From assembly GCF_037893015.1 (NCBI RefSeq), contig NC_133658.1, positions 58,095,259-58,159,258 of the forward strand: DNA of 64,000 nt, written 5' to 3'. The notes under the pieces are model-generated. The model was not told the DNA's origin. It saw nothing but the letters and a program-made list of their open reading frames with translations, and did no database searches. The position numbers and the translations under genes are program-made. Below, in pieces: positions 1 to 10,192 of the stretch. The stretch's first letter is position 1. Every line of letters starts with the position of its first letter. The DNA is from Macrotis lagotis (Eukaryota; Chordata; Mammalia; Peramelemorphia; Peramelidae).

Positions 1-147
1 AAACACTGCTTGAGGTACTTTAAGAAAGGTAAAAAATATCCATTTCCTGCCCTCAAGATGCTTACATTTAGGTTGTTTCAATTGTACAGCACTGGCACCA
101 ATGTGCAGGATCATTTCCTAACAATCAGAGCTACCTTAAGGATTAGA

Positions 148-395
148 ACTAGCTGGTGATACAATGGATAGAGAGCTGATCCTGGAGTCAAGAAGACCTA
201 AGTTCAAATCTGACCTCAGGCACCTAGCTGTGCAGCCCTAGTCAAAGTCATTTCACATTATTTATTAAAGTTTCTTCAACTGTCAAATAAGAATAGCACC
301 TGTGTGGATCAAATGATATTATATTTACAAACCTTTTAATGCAGTGCCCGAGATACATAGTAGTAACTATATAAATGCTCATTCCCTTTCCTTCC
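148..395 (+). repeat. CORE-SINE (MON1/MIR type)
   Basis: A tRNA-like head (acaatggatagag, gttcaaatc) is followed by a degraded ctgtcaaataagaatag core and a tail resembling atcaaatgatattatatt and tgcagtgcccgagatacata. This is the order seen in MIR/MON1 elements in sense orientation. It is diverged and therefore old. Confidence 0.7.
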
Positions 396-399
396 CTGG

Positions 400-720
400 C
401 CAAAAGTGAATTGAGTTTGGCATTAGATGAAAGACACATGGAGCATTGCCATGTTCATGTTCAAAGACTTTCCATTTTGGAGGACTTGGCAGAGCTCACG
501 CTTTGCTTATTTAACTTTCTAGTCTTCAGATCATAATGGAGTACCAGGGAAGGCAGGCATTAGTGAAACAACTTACATTTACACTAAGTTGTTAAAAAAA
601 AATTTTAACAACTTGTTCTGAATCACTTTTGATAAATTTCTGAAATTTTTTTCTGAAATCACTTTTGATAAAAAGAAATTGAAAAAATGGGGGGGGACAG
701 ATTGCTTACAAGAGCATACT
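400..720. other. No gene; AT-rich spacer with a hairpin
   Basis: No recognised repeat or coding signal. A perfect 12 bp inverted repeat lies at 586-597 and 603-614 around five A residues, followed by two nearly identical copies of atcacttttgataaa at about 621 and 658. Confidence 0.5.
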
Positions 721-721
721 G

Positions 722-912
722 GAGTGAGTTCACATCAGCTCAATCCTGTTCTTGATAGCTTAGACTTAAATTGTCAGTGTGAGCATTTACTCCTCAGAAA
801 CCATCCAATACCACAAATCAGGACTTGATTTATTGAATTGTTGAATGTATAGGCAATAAAATTACAGAGGAAAATGTTGTAGATAAAATTCAAAAGTATG
901 TATATACTTTGG
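722..912. repeat. Unclassified dispersed repeat, family X, copy 1
   Basis: Shares a diagnostic stretch (ccacaaatcaggacttgat) and the preceding gtcagtgtgagcattta / cctcagaaa context with copies near 8970, 44281 and 48100. I do not recognise the family; there are no visible termini, and it carries no reading frame. Confidence 0.55.
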
Positions 913-1090
913 GGTGAGGTGTTAGAAGGGACTATCCAGGTGTTAACCATCTACCAACATCTGAAGGATTAAAATAACTGAGACCAAGTTTTTTGTCTCA
1001 GTTTTGCTGAGAGCTGGGTATGTATGCCAACTTCTGTAGTTTGAGCAACTAAAAGTCTTATCTAGGAAGATCTAGGAAATCATTCATCTT

Positions 1091-1300
1091 ATAAATGCAT
1101 CACAAACCAGAGGCAGGAAGGAATCTTAGAAATCAGCTAATTAGTCTCTTCATTTTACAGATAAGGAAGATCCGGCCTAAAGAGGGGAAGTCTCTGCCCA
1201 AGGTCATGTAACAAAGTCATAGCAAAATAAGGACTAAACTCAGAACCACTAAGTCCCAGATCAGAGCTCAGATTTAAAGATCCTGCTAACATTTTGGTTT
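1091..1300 (-). repeat. CORE-SINE-like repeat, reverse
   Basis: Contains cttcattttacagataagg, a degraded gcccaaggtcatgtaac and a terminal agaaccactaagtcc segment in the order expected of a reverse-oriented MIR-type SINE. The lead-in gaaggaatcttagaaatc matches the same variant near 28566 and 52830. Confidence 0.65.
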
Positions 1301-1310
1301 CTCTCCCAGC

Positions 1311-1372
1311 TGGAAAGAACAATCCCTCCCCTCTAAGAAATCAAAAGTGAAATGTTGCAAAATTGCAACAAC

Positions 1373-1419
<47 letters not shown>

Positions 1420-1440
1420 TGTTAGAAGATTCAAAAAGGA
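1311..1440 (+). repeat. L1 3' tail fragment with (CA)n
   Basis: The 65 bases before the (CA)n array (1376-1418) are almost identical to 3611-3676, which is clearly part of an L1-type 3' end. Both copies run into a (CA)n tract at the same place, so this is a short tail fragment of the same element family. Confidence 0.65.
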
Positions 1441-2425
1441 GATAGTCCTTAACTAGAAATTATATATATTCTATTGACAGGAAATAAGACATACATAGAT
1501 AAAATATAAAATAAATACAATGAAATTGGGTTCTGGGGTAGAAACTTGGAAAATCAGCAAAGTACACTTTTAAAAGCAAAGAAATTTCTTTCTCCTGAGC
1601 TAATCTCCTATAAACCTCTCCTTTATCTCATACCTCTCCCATCCCCATCATATACCACATCAAAATATTTACTTGGTATTGTTTTCAGTCCCAAGATGAA
1701 ATCCGTTGTCATTTGATTTTGTTATATATCCTGCGTGGTTACTAGTGCCATCTGGGTTAAGGCCAAATTGTGTTTCCCTCCTAATGCCAAATCTTATCCC
1801 AGGGCATGAAAGATCCATCAGGGACAGGCCATCTTAGACAACAGCTGGCCCAAAGTATCCAATAAGTGTCACTGTATACTTGGAGATTTAGGAGAGCAAA
1901 ATGAAAGCAAAGTATCCCCAAGTACTAAAGTCTTCCTCAAAGTCTTGAGTTATAGGAATTTGCTCGACCTGATTTATAGAAATCATCCAGTTCTGGAATG
2001 TACCTTTTCAAGAGTAATGATAACCACTATTCCCTTCTTTGATTCACCAGACATTCTGAAAGCTCAAAGCACCAGAATTTCCCATGAGAATGATTTCAAT
2101 GATGTCTAGGATCAGTAGGATGAAAAAAATGATATAAATGGAAACTGAATATCAGGACCCATTTCCTATCAATGAGATCTCTTATGTCAGGGAACTGGGG
2201 AAAGTCCTGTGACCTGAGTCATGTGAGAAGAGATGGCCAGAGAAACACCTATCAGAAGCAGTCACAAAAGATACAAAGTTTAGAATAATTATCTCTTTTT
2301 ATTCTTACTGTTCAAGTATAAAGAGAAATCATTGCTTGTCACTAATAACTGACCCAGGATGGGAGAAAATGTTAGCTACAGAAACACAGAACTTAAGAGC
2401 TGATAAGGAACTCAGCCATCAATCA
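1441..2425. other. No gene seen; unannotated spacer
   Basis: Nearly one kilobase of AT-rich sequence with no recognised repeat, no long open frame and no splice-bounded coding pattern that I could find on either strand. Confidence 0.5.
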
Positions 2426-3050
2426 ATAAATACCTCTTAAATACCTAGCCACACTGTGTTAGACACTGGGGGATACAAAAAAAGAGACAAGAGAGAGTTC
2501 TTACTCTCAAGGAGCTTATATCTAATCAGGGGAACAGCATGCAAATAAATATAGACAGAGCAAGAGATATAGATAGTAGATATATATGTATGTATGTATA
2601 TACATTATATATGTGTGTGTGTGTGTGTGTGTGTATATGATAAATAAGAAATAACACAGGAAAGGCACTAGAATTAAGAAGGGTTGGGAAAGGTTTCCTA
2701 CAAAATAGTGCATTTTAGTTGGGACTTAAGGAAGTCAATAGGCAGAGTTGAGGAGGGAGAGGATTCCAGGCATGGAAGACAGTCAGAGAAAATGCCTGGA
2801 GGAGATTGAGTGTCTTGTTCATAAAATAACCAGATAGCTAATGTCACTAGATTAAAGATTACATAATAGGAAGTAGCATGTAAGAAGACTGGAAAAGGAG
2901 GAGGGAGTTAGGAGGCATTGAATCAAATTCATATATAAAAAGAAGTCTGACAAAGATGGATGTAGATGGCAACGATCAATATTAGAGAAGTTGTGAAAAG
3001 ATGGTCATTCCAGACTAATGGATGGAGCTGTGGCAGCATTATTTTGTAAA
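2426..3050 (+). repeat. Ancient dispersed repeat, family Y
   Basis: Begins with an aataaatacctcttaaatac lead and a gacactgggggatacaa segment, then ctctcaaggagcttatat, gggaaaggtttcctac and gaggattccaggcatgg. The same order of blocks recurs in fragments at 8446, 9586, 33481 and 33750. A (TA)/(TG)n microsatellite sits inside at 2575-2636. I recognise the block order from other mammals but cannot name the family. Confidence 0.6.
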
Positions 3051-3059
3051 GTAATTTGT

Positions 3060-3262
3060 AATTATGCAAATAAATATAAGTAGCATTTATATGGTGCTTT
3101 ACACATAGTTTTCATTTTATTCTCACAGCAACACTGGGATGTAGATATTAGTATCATTTCCATTTTATACATGAGGAAACTGAAGCAGAAAGGAATTAAT
3201 GGGCTTGCTAGTAAGCATCTGAGTCTACATTTGAATCTAGGTCTGCCTGACTCCAGGTTCAC
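3060..3262 (-). repeat. CORE-SINE, reverse
   Basis: Reads agcatttatatggtgcttta, tctcacagcaacactggga, ttttatacatgaggaaactg and tgactccaggttcacta, the reverse-complement order of a MIR/MON1 SINE. The head end is lost after the B-box region. Confidence 0.75.
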
Positions 3263-3274
3263 TATAGTAACTTC

Positions 3275-3945
3275 ATCACCTGAATGCCTCTAAAACCCCA
3301 CGTCCTTTGACCCAAAGATTCCACTACTAGGCTTATGACCAAGGAAGCCATTATTAAGAAGTAAGTCTCTCTATATAACAAAATATCTACAGTAGCACTC
3401 ATGATAATTTTCAAAACAAGTAATTGTCCACCAAGTAGGGGAAATGACTGAACAAAATATGGCACATGAATGCAATATAATATTACTATATCGTATGAAA
3501 TGAAGACTATCATAGCTATGTGGAGAAGCATGGAAAGACCTGCATAAACTGATGCTAAGTGGAGTAAGCAGAACTGAGAAAACAACGAAGACAATGACTA
3601 TAACAAGGTAATGGAAAGAACAATCCCTCCCCTCCAAGAAATCAAAAGTGAATGTTGCAAAATTGCACCAACAAAACACACACACACACACACACAAACC
3701 AAGCATGACTCCAAAGAGGAAATAAGAGAATACATGCTCCTCTGCAAATACTTTGTCAAAATAGGAAGTCCATGTATATGAAATATTGTACATAATTTTC
3801 AGACTTTTATGATATATTGATGTTTTGCTGATTTTTTCTTTTGTCTTTTTAAAAATTGCTTCTCTGAGAAGGTGAAGGCAAAGGGAAAATAGAGAAAATT
3901 TTGGTGATATAAAAACAAAATACAAAAATAATAATATTTAGAGGA
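3275..3945 (+). mobile_element. L1 3' end fragment
   Basis: Recognisable marsupial L1 C-terminal and 3' UTR landmarks appear in order: ccttttgaccc-like start, ttccactactaggctta, aatgactgaacaaaatatgg, aaagacctgcataaactgat and agcagaactgagaaaacaac, then a (CA)n at 3677-3698 and a T-rich tail region. The 184-residue frame on the opposite strand (3371-3925) is a shadow. Decayed and 5' truncated. Confidence 0.75.
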
Positions 3946-4004
3946 AACTGTTACCATGAATATTCAATCATGATATACTTTGTGTGACTCCCTATTCATT
4001 TAAT

Positions 4005-4145
4005 GCATGTCATCCAAACTTAAACCAACTGAATGTAAGTATCCTGAGAGCAGAAAACACATCTTGGGCCTTTCTGTATCCCCCAAAGTAACTCAAACAG
4101 TATATTGCACTTAATAAGTAATCAATAAATTTTAGTTGTTTATGA
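4005..4145 (+). repeat. L2 3' end fragment
   Basis: Shows gaatgtaagtatcctgagag, tttctgtatcccccaaag and aataagtaatcaataaatt, a diverged version of the L2 3' terminus (stop-rich tail ending in an aataaat-type repeat). Confidence 0.6.
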
Positions 4146-4149
4146 TAAG

Positions 4150-4640
4150 GATGGTCCTGGAGGTTATAGGAAAAGGCAACATGGGCATCATTCAGAGGAC
4201 AGAGCCTTGAGGCAGAAAGATCAATGAAAACACATACACACATACACACATACACACAAACACACACACACACACATACACACAAAACAAGATCAATGAA
4301 AAACAATGGTTGAAAGAAAGAAATTAATCTGAAAGATTGTTGTAGAGAAGGAAATGTCAGATTGAATATGTGAAATGAGGGAGTGGGAGGGGTTGAGGAC
4401 AACACCAAGGTTGAGAACATGGATGATCAGGAAAATGCAAAAAACAAAGCCAAGGAAGTTCTGAAATGAGTGGATCTAGGGAGAAAGATAGGTTCTTTTT
4501 GGAACAAGAATCCAGTTTGAAATGTCCAAATGTCCTAGAAAGGACTAGAGCTAAAGAGAGAGAGAGGAATAGGAGCCTTTCATCTTTCTTTAGTATTAGC
4601 ATTATCACACATTCTACCTTACTTCAGCGGTCGGTCCAGA
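4150..4640 (+). repeat. Family Y distal part with (CA)n microsatellite
   Basis: Contains attgttgtagagaagg, gaggacaacaccaaggttg and ccagtttgaaatgtccaaat, blocks that follow the family Y segment in other mammals. An imperfect (CA)n/(CATA) array lies at 4229-4286. The two open frames overlapping here (4466-4690 plus, 4357-4608 minus) have no recognisable protein. Confidence 0.45.
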
Positions 4641-4681
4641 TGTGTCCCTCTTCCCCTCTCCTAAGTAATGTAATAAATAAG

Positions 4682-5178
4682 AAAAACTAATATTTACATG
4701 TTATTTTGCCACCTTAAATACATTATCTCATTATCACATTATCACAATTCTATAGCATATAGATTATAACTATTATCCTCATTTTAATAATAATAATGTA
4801 ATTTATATAAGTGCCTATTATGAGCCAGACACTTCACAATTATTATCTCATTTGATCCTCACAACCACTCTGGGAGAAGATGCTGTAATTATTTCTATTT
4901 TCCAGTTGAGAAATTGAGGCAATTAACTGACTTGCTCAAGGTCACACAATTAAAACGTTCCTGAGACCAGATTTGAGCTTAGATTTTTCTGACTCTGGAT
5001 CAGGCACTCTATCAGGCCATCTCATTGCCCAATTACTATTATCATCATCATCATCATCGTCATCATCATTTTAGAGATAATCAACCAGGTTTTGCAAGAT
5101 TACACGACTTACCAATGTCACATAAACTGAAAAGCATCAGAGCCTGATTCCAGTCTCAGTACTCTATTGTGCCACATT
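4682..5178 (-). repeat. CORE-SINE split by another CORE-SINE
   Basis: The outer element runs 4682-4790 and resumes at 5036-5178: its left part ends at the cattatcctcattttaataat position and its right part resumes with an (ATC)n run, ttttagagataatc and acgacttaccaatgtcac. Between them sits a second reverse CORE-SINE. Both are old. Confidence 0.6.
4791..5035 (-). repeat. CORE-SINE, reverse, nested
   Basis: A more complete copy: gtgcctattatgagccagac, atttgatcctcacaaccac, ttgctcaaggtcacacaatt and tttctgactctggatcagg in reverse-SINE order. It interrupts the outer copy in its microsatellite-like tail. Confidence 0.75.
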
Positions 5179-5424
5179 GAGTCAGATGCATTGTCTAGTA
5201 CCAAGTATATAGGGACACAAATAATAAGACAGCAGACAATAAAGACAGCAGAGCAGGAAATGAAATCCAACGCCACAGCAAGCCAATCTGACCAGAAATA
5301 TTTAATTATACATAATGGGAGGCAGGGTCAGATGAACTTAAAGGGAAACTAAAAGTTCTCTTTTTATTTTAGCCCACCAGACTGGGCAACCCCAAGCAAA
5401 AAGAAGGGAAAGACCAGAATGGTG

Positions 5425-5850
5425 ACCAGTTTAGAAACTATATGATAGATCTTTTCAAATGTTTGAAGGGTTTCCACTCACTTCCTTCTCTGTGATCGGG
5501 CAAGGTAAGTCTTGACCCCTCTTCCTTATGGTGCTGTTTAAAAAAATTCACTTTGCAAGGATAGAATGTTAACAAATGGAGTGGTTAAGGCAAGAGTTTA
5601 TATAGAAGAAAAGCTTAAGCTTTCCTCCCTGACCAAAGGGAGAAAATGACTAGAAGTTACTAAGAGACAAATTTAAGCTTCAAGTAGGGGGAAACTTCCT
5701 CACAATAAGCCCTATCCAAAAGTCAAATGAGCTCTCCCAGAAGCTCCTCATCGCTGGTGGTGTCCAAGCAAAATCTGCAGAATCATATGTCAGGTAGGCT
5801 GTTTAGGGGGTTGCTGTTGAAGCATGGAATGATTAATCAAGCTAACCATT
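5425..5850 (+). mobile_element. CR1/L3-type LINE 3' end
   Basis: Blocks match the conserved CR1 3' region in order: cttttcaaatgtttgaaggg, acaaatttaagcttcaagta, gggggaaacttcctcacaat, ctatccaaaagtcaaatgag and gtgtccaagcaaaatctgca. The orientation is sense. Very diverged, consistent with an old amniote LINE. Confidence 0.65.
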
Positions 5851-6408
5851 GAGGTTCCTTCTTTGTGCCAGACTCTATGGTTTCTGGAAAAATGGAAATT
5901 GGAGAGTGAGTTGAAATATTCAAATCCTGTGCTCTATGGAGGAAAACTTGGGGAGGGGTTTTAGTGTTCCTACCTTCAATCCTCCAACCAGAGCAGGGAG
6001 GAGACAGGGTAAGATGGAGGAAGGTGTTGAGTAACCAAGGCTCAGTTTAACAGCATAATGAAATTTCAGGATAAACTGGGAGGGGTATCTTGTTCCAAGG
6101 AGTTGAAACAAAGCAGATCTGTAAATAGAAAGGAAAGTCATTCCAACTATCAGTTGAAAATAAAGAATTCAGAACAGTAATCAGAAGGTAATTTTGGGAA
6201 TTGAGCAATTGAATAAAAATATGAAGTGTAAAAGTGAGTTTTGGATTTCTAGACTATAGTTTAAAATACAAGAATGTTAGACTTTTGGTCAGGGATGTAG
6301 TACATCCAATAATGACAAATAAAAAGATGTTTGCCTGAAAGCTTAACAAATCTACTATAAGAGGTCTTTAAACTGAACAAATAAATCTATCAAGACTGGT
6401 ACCATAAA
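5851..6408. other. No gene seen
   Basis: AT-rich with no recognised repeat. A 73-residue frame at 5920-6141 on the minus strand has no similarity I can identify and sits in a tract without coding bias. Confidence 0.5.
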
Positions 6409-6418
6409 AAGTACCATA

Positions 6419-6579
6419 GGGGCAGCTAGGTGGCACAGTGGATAGAGCACTGGCCCTGGAGTTAGGAGTACCTGAGTTCAAAACTGGCCTCAGACACTTA
6501 ATAATTACCTAGCTGTGTGGCCTTGGACAAGCCACTTAACCCCATTTGCCTTGCAAAAACATTAAAACAAAATTTTTTT
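6419..6579 (+). repeat. Type A SINE, young, with perfect TSD
   Basis: Full-length tRNA-derived SINE from gggggcagctaggtggcac to an A/T-rich tail. The 10 bp target-site duplication aagtaccata lies at 6409-6418 and 6580-6589. The promoter A box (tggcacagtggatagag) and B box (gttcaaaac) are visible. Few substitutions relative to the other type A copies in the window indicate recent insertion. Confidence 0.92.
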
Positions 6580-6589
6580 AAGTACCATA

Positions 6590-7510
6590 TACAGTAAGAA
6601 GACAAGAAAGCTGGCCAAGTAAAGAACCAACAATAAAATGCATAACTCCAAATATCTACCTTTGAATCCACAAAGGACAGAAGACTGCAGTGAGAATATT
6701 TTGTCTCATAAGTATTACTAAGACTTGGTGGGATGAGACCCATAAATAAATATGACCCTGGAAAAGGACATGATTCAAAAGAACAGACTAAGTAAAGGGG
6801 GGAAGTAGAGTAACATTATATTATCTTCCCTGTTAAACACACCTTCTTCCAGACTTCCATTTTTCTGTGTGAGCCTCTACCATCCCTCCAATCATCCATG
6901 TTAATGACCTCAGAGGCATAAGCAGCATTCCCTTCCCCTCCCTTTCCCTCCAACATCTGATCAGTTGCTAAGTCTTCTCTATTCTACCTTCTTGACATCC
7001 TTTGTATACATTCCCTTCCTCCTCTTACAGTCACTTTTCTAGTTCAGACCCTCATTATGTAGCCGCTGGCCACTTGAGTTCAGATCTGCCTATGGGGAAT
7101 CATTACTCAGACTTGGTAAAACAAGGGTGGAAAGAAAATGAAAATTTATTAAAAGAAGTTACAACACATAAGAAAATGATAGGCAAAGAAAATCAGATTG
7201 ATTGTCCCACAAAGTCAGAGAAGACTGGCCAGTCCTGAGAAGAGTTCAACCTAGGTTGTTATGTCTTGCCTCTCATTCAGAGGGCAAAAGGTGAACTCCC
7301 TTCCCCTTACTGGACCTGGAATTAGGTAGAAAGTGAAGTCTAAGGAGATCAGGACACAAATTTTACATTAAACAATGAATCAATGGTAGTCAATACACAT
7401 CAAAAATGGGGATCTCCACCCAATTTGACAAGATTCAGCAGTCTTTAAGATTACAAATTTGTTTCTGTTACATTCATAATTCTCTACTTCTAGTCAAATT
7501 ACATCTCAAG
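6590..7510. other. No gene seen
   Basis: Mixed-composition sequence with no named repeat. The part from about 7100 has an aaaatttattaaaagaagtt segment that loosely resembles 54735-54760, so a shared unclassified element is possible. The 78-residue frame at 7002-7238 is unrecognised. Confidence 0.45.
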
Positions 7511-7519
7511 AGTAGGTGG

Positions 7520-7676
7520 AGGGCAGCTAGGTGGCATAGTGGATAAAGCACTGGCCTTGGAGTCAGGAGTACCTGGGTTCAAATCTGGCCTCAGACACTT
7601 AATAATTACCTAGCTGTGTGGCCTTGGGCTAGCCACTTAACCCCATTTGCCTTGCAAAAACCTAAAAAAAACAAAA
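7520..7676 (+). repeat. Type A SINE, young, with TSD
   Basis: Full-length copy flanked by agtaggtgg at 7511-7519 and 7677-7685. A and B boxes and the cttgcaaaaacctaaaa tail are intact. Confidence 0.92.
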
Positions 7677-7893
7677 AGTAGGTGGTAGTCAATTTACATC
7701 TCCACTCAATTTCTACATTCATAGTTCTCTACATTTTTCTCTGCATCAAGTATTCCTTGCCTAGACTATTACAATAACTTGTTAATATACCTCCCTGCTT
7801 CTAGTCTTTCTCTTAAATTCTTCCTTCATATACCTACCTATAAAAAAACAATCTTCCTAAAACATACATTTAATCATGTCACTACCCAATTAA

Positions 7894-8112
7894 AAGGCAG
7901 CTAGTTGGTGCAGTGGATAGAGCTTGAAATCAAGAAGGCTCACCTTCATGAGTTTAGATTTGTCCTGACACTAGCAAGTCACCTGATTACCTCAGTTTCC
8001 TCATCTGTCAAATGAGCTAGAGAAGGAAATGGCACATCACTCCAGTATCTTTGCCAAGAAATCCTCAAATGGGGTCACAGAGAATCAGAAGCAACCGAGC
8101 AACAAAAAATTT
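7894..8112 (+). repeat. Mar1-like SINE
   Basis: A tRNA-like head (ggtgcagtggatagagc) is followed by cctcatctgtcaaatgagct, gagaaggaaatggcacatca, agtatctttgccaagaaa and atggggtcacagagaatcag, ending in gagcaacaaaaaa. The family is known to use a BovB/RTE-like 3' tail. Confidence 0.88.
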
Positions 8113-8445
8113 TAGTGGCTACCTATTTCCAGAGTTATAAGTAGGGAAGGATAACCAGAGCTTTATTCCAGGTCACTAAATTTTAAAGGCTCTAAGAATT
8201 TCAAATAATGATTTTTAAAGATTATATAATTTTTTAAAATGTATATTCACATTTCATTAGAACTTAACCTCCTTCAGCAGTGTAGGAAAAAACTGAGTTT
8301 AGTTAACAAGAATAGTTAAAACAGGAAGCTCCCAGATGGCATACTTCTTCTTCTTGCTAACAGCTGCAGTCCAGGTGAGCTCCTTCCTGGTCTAGCCCCA
8401 CCTGGCTCCTCTCTATATGATAGCCTCTTAGTAGGAAGCTAATCA
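8113..8445. other. No gene seen
   Basis: No recognised repeat or coding signal in this short AT-rich spacer. Confidence 0.5.
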
Positions 8446-8770
8446 ATGTCGTTGAATTTTGTTGAATCAATGCAATCAATTAACAAGTATTTATCCAACT
8501 ATGTATTGGACCCTATTCTGGGCACTAGGCATGTAAATACAAAGAATGAAATAATCTTGACTCATCAAGAGCTTATATTTTATTCAGAAGACTCCATAAA
8601 AAGTATACCCCTAATAAGTCTAAATAAAACAAATACAATTTGTTCAAGACAAAGTAGTAATGGAAAGAGACAGTAACACTTGAAGGCATCAGTAAAAGTT
8701 TTATATAGAAGGTGATGTTAAACTGTATCCTGAAGGAAATGGGGGATTCTGTGCTGTGGAGAGAATACAA
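8446..8770 (+). repeat. Family Y fragment
   Basis: Blocks aacaagtatttatccaac, accctattctgggcactag, catcaagagcttatattt and tatatagaaggtgatgtt follow the same order as at 2426-2720. Two frames overlap this repeat (8446-8676 and 8573-8770) and are not genes. Confidence 0.6.
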
Positions 8771-8969
8771 ATAGGAAAGGGAATAGTAAAAGGGATGGAA
8801 TAGTTGGCTACCAGTAATAAGTGTGAATGACCAAAAAAAAAAAAGTCGCTAAGACCCAGATGTTCCCCTACCAGCAGGGACTCTGATGGACATGAACTCT
8901 GATTTATCCTGGGGGACGTCCTAACCCTCCAAAAGGGAACAAATAATGGTGCATGTAAATTGGTTCCCA

Positions 8970-9115
8970 AGAACAGATTGTGAAATTGTCATTGCTAATA
9001 TTTTCACTTTAGAAATCAGTTAAAGCTACAAACAAGAACTTCATTATAATTGTCTAGACTCAAGAAAGTGGCAGAGAAAATGGTGCAGATTAAACTTTAA
9101 AATACACATACTTTT
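8970..9115. repeat. Family X, copy 2
   Basis: Shares attgtctagactcaagaaag and the following aatggtgcagattaaacttt block with the copy at 44281. It is diverged at the left end. Confidence 0.5.
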
Positions 9116-9585
9116 TTTTTTCAGAGAGTCCATTGTTAAACATTTATGACCCTGCTCCTGGGAACACATTCCTCTCTCATATTCTGACTCTTTGGCTATA
9201 GCTTTGAGTAAAATTTCAGGGAAATTTCCAAAACAAAGTTTAAATATGAATCATGTATAAGATCTCCATAAAATGTGCATATCAGAGACCCTTCGGGAGA
9301 AAGTATTCAACATACCATGTAAATATATAGTAGAAGATAGCTATTTCCTCCATATAAAAGGCTTAAGACACAAAGATCCAAAGGCTCACACAAAGATGGA
9401 AAAGAGAACACACTTCATATGGCCCATTATGTTCAGTATACTCCCCCACCTCCACTCCCCAAAAAGAGTTAAAGAGCCAGTGGGACTATTGAACAGATAT
9501 TTAAGTATTTATCTCAGACCTGCATTGTCTAAGCAACTCATGAAGTCCAAATTTCCTGACCAGAGAGAACATATCTTTGGCTTTC
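9116..9585. other. No gene seen
   Basis: The longest frame (9273-9590, 105 residues) has no recognisable domain, no upstream promoter-like element and normal background composition; it is most likely a chance frame. Confidence 0.45.
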
Positions 9586-9725
9586 TTTAAGCAATCAATT
9601 AATCAACCTGCACTTATTTAGTACCTACTGTATGCCAGACTCTGAGTTTTGCACTGGGTATACAAAAATAGAAATGAAATAATTCCTCCCCTCAAAGATC
9701 CTTCCTAAAGACAATCTAGTCTTCA
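9586..9725 (+). repeat. Family Y 5' block
   Basis: Reads tgcacttatttagtacctac, tatgccagactctgagtttt and cctcaaagatccttcc, the first third of family Y only. Confidence 0.5.
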
Positions 9726-9767
9726 TTCTTCTTCCTATTCAACTCAGGGAAATCATGAAATGAAAAT

Positions 9768-10035
9768 TGAATTTACTATTAACAGTTAGCATTTATAGAG
9801 CATTTACTATGTATCAAGCACTATATTAAAAGCTTTACAAATATCTTATTTGTTATCTCACAACAACCCTGTGAGGTAGATAATATTGTTATACCCCATT
9901 TTATAATTGGGCAAACTGAGGTAAACAGTGACTTGCCCAGGATCACACAGTTAGTGTGTAAGACAACATTTTAAATCAGATCCTCCTAATGCTAGCTCCA
10001 GCACACAATCCTCTTTACTACCTAATTGCCTAATT
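9768..10035 (-). repeat. CORE-SINE, reverse
   Basis: Nearly complete: agcatttatagagcatttac, tcacaacaaccctgtgaggt, gacttgcccaggatcacaca and cctaatgctagctcca in reverse-SINE order. Confidence 0.82.
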
Positions 10036-10192
10036 GAATAGTATGTATCTTAATTAATTGCTTAGATTTGAATCCCAATAGAAGAAATGTGTCCCCTATG
10101 AACTCTAATATCTTCAAGAATCAAAGAAGGAATAGTTAAATAAGAGAGAAGGGTTGGGATTTTTTTTTTGTTATAGTTCCAAGAATTTGGGT

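Noticed and set aside
3371-3925. 184-residue minus frame
   Set aside because: Antisense shadow of an L1 3' end and a (CA)n; no similarity to a host protein.
6419-6579. tRNA gene-like A and B boxes in SINE heads (this and all other type A, type C and Mar1 copies)
   Set aside because: The cloverleaf is not maintained and the boxes belong to SINE promoters.
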